A DNA stretch of 64,000 nt from Enterovirga aerilata. Lineage in GTDB: Bacteria; Pseudomonadota; Alphaproteobacteria; Rhizobiales; Beijerinckiaceae. This document shows positions 9,302-18,134 of the stretch, in pieces. The stretch covers positions 409,122 through 473,121 of the forward strand of contig NZ_JABEPP010000005.1 of assembly GCF_013044135.1 (NCBI RefSeq), in the 5' to 3' direction. Below the pieces are notes generated by a model. The model did no database searches and was not told where the DNA came from. It saw only the letters and a program-made list of their open reading frames with translations. The stretch's first letter is position 1; every line of letters starts with the position of its first letter. The position numbers were made by a program, and so were the translations under genes.

Positions 9302-10894
9302 TCAGGCGGTCGCGCCGGCCATGCCGCGCGCGTGCTCGGACGGTGAGCCGTCCCCTCGCGCCAGAGTGTCCAGGAAGCTGCGCCACCAGTCGTTCACCGT
9401 ATGCGTCTCGAGGTGCCGCATCATGGCGCTCCAGCGCTCGCGTCGCTCGGCGAGAGACATCGCGAAGGCCCGTGCGATTCCCGAGGCGGTCCCCGCCGCA
9501 TCGTAGGGATTGACGATGACCGCTCCGTCAAGCTCGAACGCGGCGCCCGCATAGCGCGAGAGCACGAGCACGCCCGGGTTATCCGGCGATTGCGAGGCGA
9601 CGTATTCCTTGGCGACGAGGTTCATGCCGTCCCGCAGGGGCGTGACCAGCCCGACCTGCGCGGACCGGTAGAGCCCCGTGAGGGTCACGTGCGGGATATT
9701 CTGGTTGAGATAGCGGATGGGCGTCCAGTCCACGGTGCCGTAGGCGCCGTTCGCCTCGCCCACGCGGCCGGCCACCTCCTGCTGGATCTGCTTGTATTCC
9801 GGGACGTCCGAGCGCGATTTCGGCGTGACCTGGAGGTAGGTCACCCGGCCGCGCTCCTCGGGATGGGCGTCGAGATAGGCGCAGAACGACTTGATGCGCT
9901 CGTCGATCCCCTTCGAGTAGTCCAGCCGGTCGACACCGATCATGAGCTTCTGCTGGCCGAGGGTCGAGACGAACCGCTTCACGGCCGGCAGATTCTCGGC
10001 CTTGGCCGCGGCTTGCCGGAAGGCATCCGTGTCGATGCCGATCGGGAAGGCGCCGACCTGGACGCGCCGGCCCTGCGCTTCATACCATCCCACCCCGAGG
10101 TGCTTCGCGAGGCCCTCCTCGGCGAGGCAGCGTCCGAAATTCTCCGCGTCCCGCGGGGTCTGGAAGCCGATCACGTCATAGGCGGTGAGATCGGCGAGGA
10201 GCCGCCGGTATTCCGGCAGCGCGCTCGCGATCTCCGGGCAGGGCCAGGGGATGTGCAGGAAGAAGCCGAGGCGTCCGCCGAAGCCGCGGGCGCGCAGCTC
10301 CGATCCCATCGGGATCATGTGATAGTCGTGCACCCAGACGAGATCGCCCGGCTCGAGCAGCCGCACGAGCTTTCGCGCGAGGAAGCCGTTCACCCGGAAA
10401 TAGGCCGCGGTGTCCCGCTCGGAGAAATGCGCGAGGTCGAGCCGGTAGTGGCAGACCGGCCAGAGCGCCCGGTTCGAGAAGCCGAGATAGTATTCCTCGA
10501 CGTCCCGCTTGGTCAGGTCCGTGACCGCGAAGTTGATGCGACCGACCTGATGCTCGTCCAGCGCGTCGGCATCGATCGCCGGACGCGCGTCGCCCGACCA
10601 GCCGAACCAGACGCCGCCATGCTCCTTGAGCGCAGCTTCCAGGGCCACCGCGAGGCCGCCGGCACCGCCGGCGCCACGCCGGCCCGGCACGGGCACCCGG
10701 TTCGAGACGACGACGAGCCTGCTCTCCCTAGAGCGGCCCCGTCGCCGCGGCAGTTCGGAGGGGCTCTCGGTGGAAGAGTCCGCCTGGCCTGCCGGCCTCA
10801 GGACCGCCGACGTGAACTCCGTCCGCCCCTTCATCTCCGGACGACTTCCCCCCGCCTCGGTCTGCCCGACCTGGATGCCGTATGATTTTATCAT
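9302..10894 (-). CDS. otsA: Alpha,alpha-trehalose-phosphate synthase OtsA
   Basis: OtsA transfers glucose from UDP-glucose to glucose-6-phosphate to give trehalose-6-phosphate. It is a GT20 GT-B enzyme: RLVVVSNRVPVP near residue 60, a glycine-rich loop GAGGAGGLA, the phosphate-binding HDYHMI, GVDRLDYSKGI and LVAKEYVAS with the conserved Glu. The first 55 or so residues are not conserved, so the start is uncertain: ATG 10894 gives 530 residues and the in-frame ATG at 10834 gives 510. It lies 69 bases downstream of otsB, which removes the phosphate from its product. Confidence 0.95.
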   Translation of the reverse strand: MIKSYGIQVGQTEAGGSRPEMKGRTEFTSAVLRPAGQADSSTESPSELPRRRGRSRESRLVVVSNRVPVPGRRGAGGAGGLAVALEAALKEHGGVWFGWSGDARPAIDADALDEHQVGRINFAVTDLTKRDVEEYYLGFSNRALWPVCHYRLDLAHFSERDTAAYFRVNGFLARKLVRLLEPGDLVWVHDYHMIPMGSELRARGFGGRLGFFLHIPWPCPEIASALPEYRRLLADLTAYDVIGFQTPRDAENFGRCLAEEGLAKHLGVGWYEAQGRRVQVGAFPIGIDTDAFRQAAAKAENLPAVKRFVSTLGQQKLMIGVDRLDYSKGIDERIKSFCAYLDAHPEERGRVTYLQVTPKSRSDVPEYKQIQQEVAGRVGEANGAYGTVDWTPIRYLNQNIPHVTLTGLYRSAQVGLVTPLRDGMNLVAKEYVASQSPDNPGVLVLSRYAGAAFELDGAVIVNPYDAAGTASGIARAFAMSLAERRERWSAMMRHLETHTVNDWWRSFLDTLARGDGSPSEHARGMAGATA

Positions 10895-10926
10895 CGTTGA
10901 CGCCGACCCGAACCCCTCGTTCCAAG

Positions 10927-10952
10927 AACCCGCTCGGCTGGGAATGGGTTCC
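10927..10952. other. Hairpin between otsB and otsA
   Basis: GAACCC at 10927-10932 and GGGTTC at 10947-10952 form 6-bp arms around a 14-base loop in the 69-base otsB-otsA spacer. It could affect relative expression; no T-run makes it a terminator. Confidence 0.3.
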
Positions 10953-10963
10953 CGGTGGGGGTA

Positions 10964-11728
10964 TCAGGCCGGCTGCAGGTCTTCCCACGAGAGCCGGCCC
11001 GCGAGCCAGCCGGACATGGCCTCCCGGAGCTCCGCAGGGGTTGCCAGCCGATAGCGGGCGAGCGTCTCTCCCGGCCCGATCTTCACGGTGACGCCGCCCA
11101 TCCGGTTCACCGCGTCGAAGCCGTGCTCGTCCGTCCTGTCGTCGCCGATGAAGACGGGGCGGCGCCCGCCGTAAGGCGCCATCTGCATCAGGGCCCGGAT
11201 GCCCTCGCCCTTGCCGGCCTGGGCGGGAACGATTTCCCGGACGGCCTTGCCCTCCTGGATCTTGTAGGCAGGGCCCAGCTCGGCCGCGAGCGCGTCGATC
11301 GCCGCCCTGGCCTCCGCCTCGGCTTCGGGCGCCATGCGCCAATGGACCGCGACGCCGATCCTCTTGTCCTCAACGATCAGGCCCGGATGGGGCGAAAGCC
11401 TCGCCCGCAGCTCGGCGATGCGCGGCCGCAGGTCGGCAAGGCCCTCCGGAAAGGCCACCTGCCCCCCGACCCGGCGCTCCAGCCCGTGCATGCCGCAGGC
11501 GTCGAGCCCAAGGCCGGGCAGGAAGTGGTCGATCCCAGCGATCGATCGCCCGGTGACGATCGCGAGCGCGCCACCGAGGCGGTCGCGGAGCGCGGCGAGC
11601 AGCAGGGGCAGTTCGGGCGCCACCACGACCGAGTCCGGCGTAGGTGCGATCTCGACAAGGGTCCCGTCGAAATCGAGGAAGAGCGCGAAGCCGGGGCCCC
11701 TCTCGCCCTCGGCCTGGGCTGAATCCAT
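10964..11728 (-). CDS. otsB: Trehalose-6-phosphate phosphatase OtsB
   Basis: The 254-residue HAD-superfamily phosphatase dephosphorylates trehalose-6-phosphate. Motif I is FLDFDGTLVE with the nucleophile Asp and the general-acid Asp. Motif II is IVTGR, and motif IV is FIGDDRTDEHGF. A T6PP cap region with KGEGIRALM follows the family pattern. It sits between a small DUF2934 gene (10 bases upstream) and otsA, consistent with a stress-responsive operon. All catalytic residues are visible and the start at MDSAQ is the only one that keeps motif I near the N-terminus. Confidence 0.95.
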   Translation of the reverse strand: MDSAQAEGERGPGFALFLDFDGTLVEIAPTPDSVVVAPELPLLLAALRDRLGGALAIVTGRSIAGIDHFLPGLGLDACGMHGLERRVGGQVAFPEGLADLRPRIAELRARLSPHPGLIVEDKRIGVAVHWRMAPEAEAEARAAIDALAAELGPAYKIQEGKAVREIVPAQAGKGEGIRALMQMAPYGGRRPVFIGDDRTDEHGFDAVNRMGGVTVKIGPGETLARYRLATPAELREAMSGWLAGRLSWEDLQPA

Positions 11729-11738
11729 CGTGTCCCGG

Positions 11739-12083
11739 TCAGGCCTTCTTCTTCGCCTTCGAGCCCCCGGCCGCCGTCTTCGCGGAGGCCTTCGGCGCAG
11801 GCTCTTCCTTCTTCGTGGAGGCGGCGGTCTTGGCGCTCTTCGGCGCCGGCTTCTTCGCCGCGTCCTCGCCGGACGGTGCCGTCGCGCCCTTCGCCTTCGA
11901 TTTCGGGGCGGAATCGGCCGTCTTGCCTGCCTTGCCGCGCTTTGCGCCCGAATCCTTGCTCTCGGCGTCGATTTCGGCGCAGGCCTGCGCCCAATGCTCG
12001 TCCGCCTTCCCTTCCGGCCGCCCGCTCTCTTCCCACAGCTTGTGAGCGCGCTCCCGAACCCTGCGGTCTCTCTCAGACTCCAT
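11739..12083 (-). CDS. DUF2934 small lysine/alanine-rich protein
   Basis: This 114-residue protein has a DUF2934-like N-terminus (ERDRRVRERAHKLWEESGRPEG, a short helical segment with HxLWExxGRPxG) and a long Lys/Ala/Ser/Pro-rich tail (repeated KSAKTAAS, PKASAKTAAG) ending in KAKKKA, like histone-H1-type tails. ATG 12083 is preferred because it begins just before the domain; a start at 12116 adds an unconserved leader. It precedes otsB by 10 bases on the same strand and so heads the trehalose operon. The function of DUF2934 is unknown; nucleic-acid binding by the basic tail is inference. Confidence 0.75.
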   Translation of the reverse strand: MESERDRRVRERAHKLWEESGRPEGKADEHWAQACAEIDAESKDSGAKRGKAGKTADSAPKSKAKGATAPSGEDAAKKPAPKSAKTAASTKKEEPAPKASAKTAAGGSKAKKKA

Positions 12084-12228
12084 GGTGCACCCCGTTCGGC
12101 CGCCGCGCGACCACATCAGCCCGGCAGCAAGTGACAGGCGATTCGCCGTTAGTCTTCAAGCGCAGCCGCGTCATGCCGCCCGCGCGCGAAAGTACGGTCC
12201 CGGACGGCAGAACGGATGAAGTGTCGGA

Positions 12229-13044
12229 ATGATCCGTATCGACGATGCCGAAGATGCTCGGATCGCGCATTACCGGGCGGTGCGCGACCGGGACCTCGCC
12301 GGGCGCGGCGGCCGCTTCGTGGCCGAGGGCGAGGTGGTGATAATGGCGCTGCTGAGCGGGCGCTCGCGGTTCCGTCCGGAATCGCTGCTGCTCTCCGAGA
12401 CGCGCGCCGAGGCGCTCGCGCCGGTGCTGAGCCAGCTCCCGCGCGACCTTCCGGTCTTTGTGGCCGGCCAGCGCGTGATGGACGCGATCGTCGGTTTTCA
12501 CATTCACCGGGGTGCGCTCGCCATCGGGCGCCGGGGCGAGACGGCCGATCCCACTTCGCTCCTGTCCGGGCTCCCGCAGCCGGCCCTCGTGCTCGGGCTC
12601 GTCGGGCTGTCGAACCACGACAATGTCGGAGGCGCCTTCCGCAATGCGGCAGCCTTCGGGGCGGATGCGGTGCTGCTCGACCGCTCGTCCTGCGACCCGC
12701 TCTACCGGAAGGCGGTCCGTGTCTCGGTCGGGGCGTCGCTCCTCGTCCCGTTCGCCTGGACGGAAACGGCCGACGACATGGTCCGGGCGCTGGAAGATTC
12801 CGGCTTCGCGGTCGTCGCGCTGAGCCCGCAGGGGTCGGAACTCCTGGATCGGGAGACCTGGCCGGAGCGAACGGCTCTCCTGGTCGGAGCCGAAGGACCC
12901 GGGCTTCCGCCCGCGTTGATCGACAGGCTGCGCTCGGTCCGGATCAGCATGGCGCCGGGCTTCGATTCGCTCAACGTCGCCACTGCGGCCGGCATCGCCC
13001 TCCACGCCGTCTGGACATCGCGCCGACGCCATTGCGCCGATTGA
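12229..13044 (+). CDS. TrmH/SpoU-family RNA methyltransferase
   Basis: A SPOUT-class 2'-O-methyltransferase of 271 residues. An N-terminal substrate-binding segment is followed by the trefoil-knot domain with the three SpoU motifs: LSNHDNVGGAFRNAAAFG (motif 1, catalytic Arg), LLVGAEGPGLP (motif 2) and FDSLNVATAAGIALH (motif 3). The substrate (a tRNA or 23S rRNA position) cannot be told from sequence. It is transcribed away from the DUF2934/otsB operon and lies 60 bases before hpf. Confidence 0.9.
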   Translation: MIRIDDAEDARIAHYRAVRDRDLAGRGGRFVAEGEVVIMALLSGRSRFRPESLLLSETRAEALAPVLSQLPRDLPVFVAGQRVMDAIVGFHIHRGALAIGRRGETADPTSLLSGLPQPALVLGLVGLSNHDNVGGAFRNAAAFGADAVLLDRSSCDPLYRKAVRVSVGASLLVPFAWTETADDMVRALEDSGFAVVALSPQGSELLDRETWPERTALLVGAEGPGLPPALIDRLRSVRISMAPGFDSLNVATAAGIALHAVWTSRRRHCAD

Positions 13045-13104
13045 CGGCCGCGACGGGCGGACCCACCTTGAGGGCGGCGTTTCAGGAGGCGCCAGGGAGG
13101 CGAC

Positions 13105-13725
13105 ATGGCGGCGATCAGGGTGTCCGGAAAGAACCTCGATATCGGCGAGGCACTGCGCTCCCAGGTGGAATCGCGTCTCGGAGCCGCGATCGGGAAGTAT
13201 TTCGATGGGGCGGGCTCCGGGCATGTGATCGTTTCCCGCGACGGGGCGGGCTTCCGGACCGACTGCATGGTGAAGCTCGGCTCGGGCGCGATGCTCGAAT
13301 CGTCGGGCGTGGCGCCGGATGCCTACGCCAGTTTCGATCAGTCGGCTTTGCGGATCGAGAAGCGGCTCCGGCGCTACAAGCGCCGAATCAAGAGCCGAAT
13401 CGGCGAGGGCATGGCCGAGCCTCCGCCGGCCGAGGCCGAAAGCGCCTACGCGATCATCGAGGCTCCCGTGGAGGAGCAGCTCGAAGGCGACGAGGGCGAG
13501 TTCCATCCGGTGGTGATCGCCGAGACCACGCGGCGTCTTGACCGCCTCTCGGTCGGAGATGCGGTGATCGAGCTCGATCTGACCGGAGCCCCCGTTCTCG
13601 TGTTCCGGCACGCTGGCAATGGCCGGGTGAACGTCGTATATCGCCGCAACGACGGCACGATCGGCTGGATCGACCCGCCGCTCGACGATGCAGACGACAC
13701 TGGCCGAAAGCTTGCTTCGCGGTAG
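13105..13725 (+). CDS. hpf: Long-form ribosome hibernation promoting factor
   Basis: The 206-residue protein has the sigma-54 modulation/S30EA domain at residues 1-105 (IRVSGKNLDIGEALR, then the basic helix RIEKRLRRYKRRIKSR). A variable linker leads to the C-terminal dimerisation domain at about 140-198 (RRLDRLSVGDAVIELD, PVLVFRHAGNGRVNVVYRR, GTIGWIDP). The long form drives 100S dimer formation of idle ribosomes in stationary phase. ptsN follows 40 bases later, the usual alphaproteobacterial pairing; rpoN, often upstream of hpf, is not here. Confidence 0.96.
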   Translation: MAAIRVSGKNLDIGEALRSQVESRLGAAIGKYFDGAGSGHVIVSRDGAGFRTDCMVKLGSGAMLESSGVAPDAYASFDQSALRIEKRLRRYKRRIKSRIGEGMAEPPPAEAESAYAIIEAPVEEQLEGDEGEFHPVVIAETTRRLDRLSVGDAVIELDLTGAPVLVFRHAGNGRVNVVYRRNDGTIGWIDPPLDDADDTGRKLASR

Positions 13726-13765
13726 GCGGCCCGGCCTCGCCAGTCCCATTCGAGTCCTGAAACAA

Positions 13766-14230
13766 ATGCCTTTGCTCGACTTTCTGAGCCCCGAGGCGGT
13801 CGCGCCTTCCCTGAAGGTCAACTCCAAGAAGCAAGCGCTCCAGGATCTCGCGACGCAGGCGTCCCGGCTGCTCGGCCGGGACGAGCGCGAGATCTTCGAC
13901 ACGCTTCTGCAGCGCGAGCGGCTCGGCTCGACGGGCATCGGCGAGGGTATCGCGATCCCTCACGGCAAGCTGCCCAGGCTCGGCAGCCTGTTCGGGCTCT
14001 TCGCCCGCCTCGAGAAGCCGATCGATTTCGAAGCGCTCGACGGCGAGCCGGTCGACATGCTCTTCCTGCTGCTGGCTCCCGAAGGCGCCGGCGCCGACCA
14101 TCTCAAGGCGCTGGCCCGTGTCGCCCGCGTGCTGCGCGAGCCCGGGATCCATGACCGGATCCGGGCCGCGCGCGACGCCAGCGCGCTCTACGCCGTGCTG
14201 ACCCAGGAACCGACGCCGCACGCTGCCTAG
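13766..14230 (+). CDS. ptsN: PTS IIA-like nitrogen-regulatory protein PtsN
   Basis: EIIA-Ntr of the regulatory (non-transporting) phosphotransferase system. Its 154 residues hold the PTS_EIIA type-2 domain with the phosphoacceptor His in GIAIPHGKLP, preceded by RERLGSTGIGEG. MPLLDFLSPEAV at ATG 13766 is the natural start; the frame is open further upstream into hpf but without similarity. EIIA-Ntr links nitrogen, potassium and stress signalling. Confidence 0.95.
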   Translation: MPLLDFLSPEAVAPSLKVNSKKQALQDLATQASRLLGRDEREIFDTLLQRERLGSTGIGEGIAIPHGKLPRLGSLFGLFARLEKPIDFEALDGEPVDMLFLLLAPEGAGADHLKALARVARVLREPGIHDRIRAARDASALYAVLTQEPTPHAA

Positions 14231-14240
14231 GAAGTTCGGC

Positions 14241-15482
14241 TTAGGCCGTCGGCTGCGGCAGGGGCGCCATGCTCCGGGTCCCGACGGGCGGGCGGACATT
14301 CATCAGCATCTGGGCGAAGCCGGCGATGAGTCCGATCAGCACGGCCGCCTTCCAGGCCGCATCGTAGCTGCCGAGCGTATCGTAGATGAGGCCGCCGCCC
14401 CAGGCGCCCAGGAAGGAGCCGACCTGGTGGCTGAAGAAGGCGATGCCGACGAGCGTCGTCATGAACCGGATGCCGAAGAGCTCGACGACGAGCCCGTTCA
14501 CGAGGGGCACCACTCCCAGCCAGAGCGCGCCCATCGCCGCCCCGAACACGATCGTCGTCGCCGGGGTCGGCGGAACCAGGAAATAGGCCGCGACGACGAG
14601 CGAGCGCAGCACATAGACGCCCCCCAGGAGGTACTGCTTCGGATAGCGCCCGCCCAGCCAACCGAAGAGATAGGAGCCGAGCACGTTGAAGAACCCGATC
14701 GCCGCAAGCGCGGCCGCTCCCACCGAGGGGTCCATGCCGCAATCGGCCAGATAGGTCGGCAGGTGCGTGGTGATGAAGACGAGCTGAAGCCCGCAGACGA
14801 AGAACGCGAGGGCCATCACCACGTAGCCCGAATGCCCGAAGGCCGAGCGGAGCACCTCGGCGAGGGACTGATCGAGGTGATGGCTCGGCGCGGCCTCCAT
14901 CCGGTCGACCTGTCCGGCCCCGAGCGCGGCCGGGATCATGACGCAGACCAGGCCCAGGAACCCGATCAGCGCGACCTGCCAGCCCGCGGTCGAGATCAGC
15001 GTCTGGGCCATGGGGGAGGCGAGCACCAGCCCGAGGGAACCGAGGGCGGAGACCATGCCCATGGTGACGCTGCGCCGGGCCGGCGTGACCGCACGCGAGG
15101 CGACGCTCATGGCGACGCTGGAGGCCGTGCAGGAGAGTGCGAGGCCGATGCAGATTCCCGAACCCAGGACGAGGTGCAGCGCGGAGCTGGCGGTGATCAT
15201 CAGGCCGAGCCCGGCGGCATAGATCACGACCCCGGCGAGGGTCACCCATCGGAACCCGTACCGGTCGGCCATCACCCCGACGAAGGGCTGGGTGATGCCC
15301 CAGACGATGTTCTGGATCGCCATCGCGAGCGAGAAATCGGCCGTGGTCACGCCGATGTCGCGCACCATGTGCGGCTGGAACAGGCCGAAGCTCTGCCGCA
15401 TGCCCATGGCGAGGCTCAGCATGATCGCGGCCCCGCCCAGGATGGACCAGCGCTGGACGGAATTGAGGCTCGCCGGGGTCAT
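14241..15482 (-). CDS. MFS transporter (oxalate/formate-antiporter-like)
   Basis: A 413-residue polytopic protein with about 12 hydrophobic segments in two halves. The N-half has the MFS loop 2-3 motif GVMADRYGFRWV, and the start of helix 1 (GMRQSFGLFQPHM) is of the kind found in OxlT/NarK-like monocarboxylate MFS proteins. The C-half contains LGGRYPKQY. The substrate is unknown. It converges on ptsN (10 bases between stops) and diverges from the TRAP binding protein at 15646, so the two may share a regulatory region; joint function is only inferred. Confidence 0.88.
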   Translation of the reverse strand: MTPASLNSVQRWSILGGAAIMLSLAMGMRQSFGLFQPHMVRDIGVTTADFSLAMAIQNIVWGITQPFVGVMADRYGFRWVTLAGVVIYAAGLGLMITASSALHLVLGSGICIGLALSCTASSVAMSVASRAVTPARRSVTMGMVSALGSLGLVLASPMAQTLISTAGWQVALIGFLGLVCVMIPAALGAGQVDRMEAAPSHHLDQSLAEVLRSAFGHSGYVVMALAFFVCGLQLVFITTHLPTYLADCGMDPSVGAAALAAIGFFNVLGSYLFGWLGGRYPKQYLLGGVYVLRSLVVAAYFLVPPTPATTIVFGAAMGALWLGVVPLVNGLVVELFGIRFMTTLVGIAFFSHQVGSFLGAWGGGLIYDTLGSYDAAWKAAVLIGLIAGFAQMLMNVRPPVGTRSMAPLPQPTA

Positions 15483-15645
15483 GCTTCCTCCGATTTGCTC
15501 TCCTTATGCCACAAAATGCCTCGCACCGGCTTGCGCGCGCAGGGCTGCCGCACCTTGCGCGGCGCGCAGAGCTGGGCCGGATTTACGCGGGCCGTGGCGG
15601 CGGGCTAAGTGACCGGTAGAGAGAGGAACGGAGGGAGCGCACGAG

Positions 15646-16728
15646 ATGGACCGGCGAGCTTTGTTGAAGGGCGGCAGCGTCGCCGCGGGAGCGGCGGCGC
15701 TCGCGACTCCGGCGATCGCGCAGAGCCAGCCGGAGGTGCGCTGGCGCATGGCGTCGAGCTATCCCAAGAGCCTCGACACGCTCTTCGGAGCGGGCGCCCA
15801 GATCGCCAAGCGCGTCGCGGCGGCGACGGACAACAAGTTCCAGATCCAGGTCTTCGCCGCCGGCGAGATCGTCGGCGGCCTGCAGGTCCTGGACGCGGTC
15901 CAGAACGGAACCGTGGAGTGCGGCTACACGCTGTCCAGCTTCTATATCGGCAAGGACCCGACCTTCATGTTCGAGGCCTCCGTGCCGCTCGGCATGAACA
16001 CCCGCCATCACAATGCCTGGATGATCCATGCCGGCGGGCTTCAACTCGTCCGCGAGTTCCTGGCCGACTACAACATCGTCAACTTCCCGGCGGGGAATAC
16101 CGGCGCGCAGATGGGCGGCTGGTTCCGCAAGGAGATCAACTCGGTCGACGACCTGAAGGGCCTCAAGTTCCGCATCGCCGGGATGGGCGGGCAGATCCTG
16201 TCGCGGCTCGGGGCCGTGCCGCAGGTCCTGGCGGGCGGCGACATCTACCCCGCGCTCGAGCGCGGAACGCTCGACGCGGTGGAATGGGCCGGTCCCTACG
16301 ACGACGAGAAGCTCGGCTTCGTGAAGGTCGCCAAGTACTACTACTATCCGGGTTTCTGGGAGGGCACGGCCCAGACATCGCTCTATGCGAACAAGGACAA
16401 GCTTGCCGCGTTGCCGGAGGCCTACAGGAACGTCCTGGAGGCTGCCTGCGCGGAGGCGAACCTCTGGTGCCTGTCGAAATACGACGCCGAGAACCCGGAC
16501 GCCCTGCGCCGCGTGATCAGCCAGGGCGCGCAGCTGCGCGCGTTCCCGCGCGACGTGCTGGAGGCCGGCCACAAGCACGCCTTCCAGCTCTACGGCGAGA
16601 TCGCGGCTCAGAACCCGAAGTTCAAGAAGATCTACGAGCACTGGTCGGCCTTCCGCGAGAAGGAGCTCACCTGGTTCCGGATCGGCGAGTTCCCGTTCGA
16701 CTACTTCGTCTATTCGCAGCGCGGCTGA
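15646..16728 (+). CDS. TRAP transporter substrate-binding protein (TakP-like)
   Basis: A periplasmic DctP-family solute receptor of 360 residues. The N-terminus RRALLKGGSVAAGAAALATPAIAQ looks like a twin-arginine signal with cleavage after AIAQ. The mature part has TakP-type strings: GEIVGGLQVLDAVQNGTVECGYT, LKFRIAGMGGQIL (ligand Arg) and WAGPYDDEKLGF followed by KYYYYPGFWEG. TakP relatives bind 2-oxo acids or lactate as a metal complex. No dctQ or dctM membrane genes flank it, so it depends on a distant permease. Confidence 0.92.
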   Translation: MDRRALLKGGSVAAGAAALATPAIAQSQPEVRWRMASSYPKSLDTLFGAGAQIAKRVAAATDNKFQIQVFAAGEIVGGLQVLDAVQNGTVECGYTLSSFYIGKDPTFMFEASVPLGMNTRHHNAWMIHAGGLQLVREFLADYNIVNFPAGNTGAQMGGWFRKEINSVDDLKGLKFRIAGMGGQILSRLGAVPQVLAGGDIYPALERGTLDAVEWAGPYDDEKLGFVKVAKYYYYPGFWEGTAQTSLYANKDKLAALPEAYRNVLEAACAEANLWCLSKYDAENPDALRRVISQGAQLRAFPRDVLEAGHKHAFQLYGEIAAQNPKFKKIYEHWSAFREKELTWFRIGEFPFDYFVYSQRG

Positions 16729-16765
16729 GCCAGACTGCGATGGACTTCCTGAGGCGAGCGGCCGG

Positions 16766-17551
16766 GTGAGCGTGCTCCGGCCAGTGGAGCACAGGCGGGT
16801 CGTCCAGCTCTACCGTCACCTGACGCTCCGCCTCGGCCTGACCGAGGCGGGACCCCTCCTGACCCTGGCCCTGGTCGGCCTGTTCGGCTGGGGCTTCGTC
16901 AGCCTTGCGGGCGAAGTGATCGAGGGCGAGACGCTCGCCTTCGACCGGACTCTGCTTCTCTCGCTGCGCAATCCCGCCAATCTGGCGGACCCGATCGGCC
17001 CGACCTGGCTGGAGGAGAGCGCACGCGACTTCACCGGCCTCGGAGGGCACGCGATCCTCGGCTTCGTGACGCTCTCGACGCTCGGCTATCTCCTGATGAC
17101 GCGCCGCCGCGGCGCGGCGATCCTCGTGGTCGCGGCCGTGGTCGGCGGGATGGTCGCGAGCGCGCTGCTGAAGATGGGATTCGAGCGGCCCCGGCCCGAT
17201 CTCGTCCCGCACGAGGTCCGGGTCTACACGGCGAGCTTCCCGTCGGGCCACGCGATGCTGTCGGCCGTGACCTATCTGACGCTCGGCGCCTTGCTCGCCC
17301 GGGTGCATAAGCCGCGGCGGGTGAAGCTGTTCTTCCTGCTGCTCGCGATCGTCCTCACGGTCCTGATCGGCGCGTCCCGCGTCTATCTGGGCGTGCATTG
17401 GCCGTCGGACGTCCTCGCCGGCTGGTGCGTGGGCGCGGCCTGGGCAGGAATGTGCTGGTACGCCGCGCTGGTCCTGCAGCGCCGAGGCCAGGTCGAGACC
17501 GAGGCGCCGCCGCCTCCCCCGGACCACGGGACGAGCGCGACGCGCCCCTGA
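16766..17551 (+). CDS. PAP2-family membrane phosphatase
   Basis: A 261-residue integral membrane phosphatase of the PAP2/undecaprenyl-pyrophosphatase type. The tripartite signature is complete: KMGFERPRP (KxxxxxxRP), SFPSGHAM (PSGH) and GASRVYLGVHWPSD (SRxxxxxHxxxD), between about six hydrophobic segments. It starts at GTG 16766; the ATG at 16740 opens only a nine-codon frame that ends in the start region. Likely substrates are isoprenyl pyrophosphate or phosphatidic acid, acting on the periplasmic side. Confidence 0.92.
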   Translation: MSVLRPVEHRRVVQLYRHLTLRLGLTEAGPLLTLALVGLFGWGFVSLAGEVIEGETLAFDRTLLLSLRNPANLADPIGPTWLEESARDFTGLGGHAILGFVTLSTLGYLLMTRRRGAAILVVAAVVGGMVASALLKMGFERPRPDLVPHEVRVYTASFPSGHAMLSAVTYLTLGALLARVHKPRRVKLFFLLLAIVLTVLIGASRVYLGVHWPSDVLAGWCVGAAWAGMCWYAALVLQRRGQVETEAPPPPPDHGTSATRP

Positions 17552-17631
17552 GCCGAAATTGCGCTTCGCGCCTGTCGACAAACGCTCCGGAACGGCCCAA
17601 GTGGACGGGTTCCGCAAGCCAGGAGGGTGCG

Positions 17632-18057
17632 ATGTCGGTCAGGAAGGCGCGAGCTGTATGGCAGGGCACGGGCAAGGACGGCACCGGCCAGCTCACGAGC
17701 GACTCGGGCGTGCTCAGCTCCACGCCCTACTCCTTCAAGACCCGGTTCGAGAATGAGAAGGGCACCAATCCCGAGGAGCTGATCGCGGCCGCGCATGCGG
17801 GCTGCTTCACCATGGCCCTCGCGTTCCAGCTCCAGGGCGCCGGCTTCACGCCGACCGAGCTCGCGACGGAAGCCGCCGTCACGCTCGAGAAGGACGGGCC
17901 GGGCTTCAAGATCGCGAAATCGGCGCTGACGCTCCGGGCGCAGGTGCCCGGGATCGACCGCACGAGGTTCGACGAGCTGGCCAAGGCGGCGAAGGAAGGC
18001 TGCCCCGTCTCCAAGCTCTTCAACGCCGAGATCACGCTCGACGCGACCCTCGGCTGA
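17632..18057 (+). CDS. osmC: OsmC-family peroxiredoxin (OsmC subfamily)
   Basis: A 141-residue thiol peroxidase. The peroxidatic Cys is in AAAHAGCFTMALAF and the resolving Cys in AAKEGCPVSKLF, the usual OsmC pair; the N-terminus ARAVWQGTGKDGTGQL is family-typical. The start ATG 17632 follows a strong AGGAGG at 17621-17626. OsmC detoxifies organic hydroperoxides, often in stationary phase or osmotic stress. Confidence 0.95.
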   Translation: MSVRKARAVWQGTGKDGTGQLTSDSGVLSSTPYSFKTRFENEKGTNPEELIAAAHAGCFTMALAFQLQGAGFTPTELATEAAVTLEKDGPGFKIAKSALTLRAQVPGIDRTRFDELAKAAKEGCPVSKLFNAEITLDATLG

Positions 18058-18134
18058 CGGGCGCCGTCCCCCTCGGGGCCTCCGGTCGCCCGCTCTCGGC
18101 GGCCTCGCGCCGCTCCCTGCATTCTGGACCTTCG

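Noticed and set aside
16740..16768. ATG 16740 as start of the PAP2 phosphatase
   Set aside because: The frame stops after nine codons; the PAP2 frame opens at GTG 16766.
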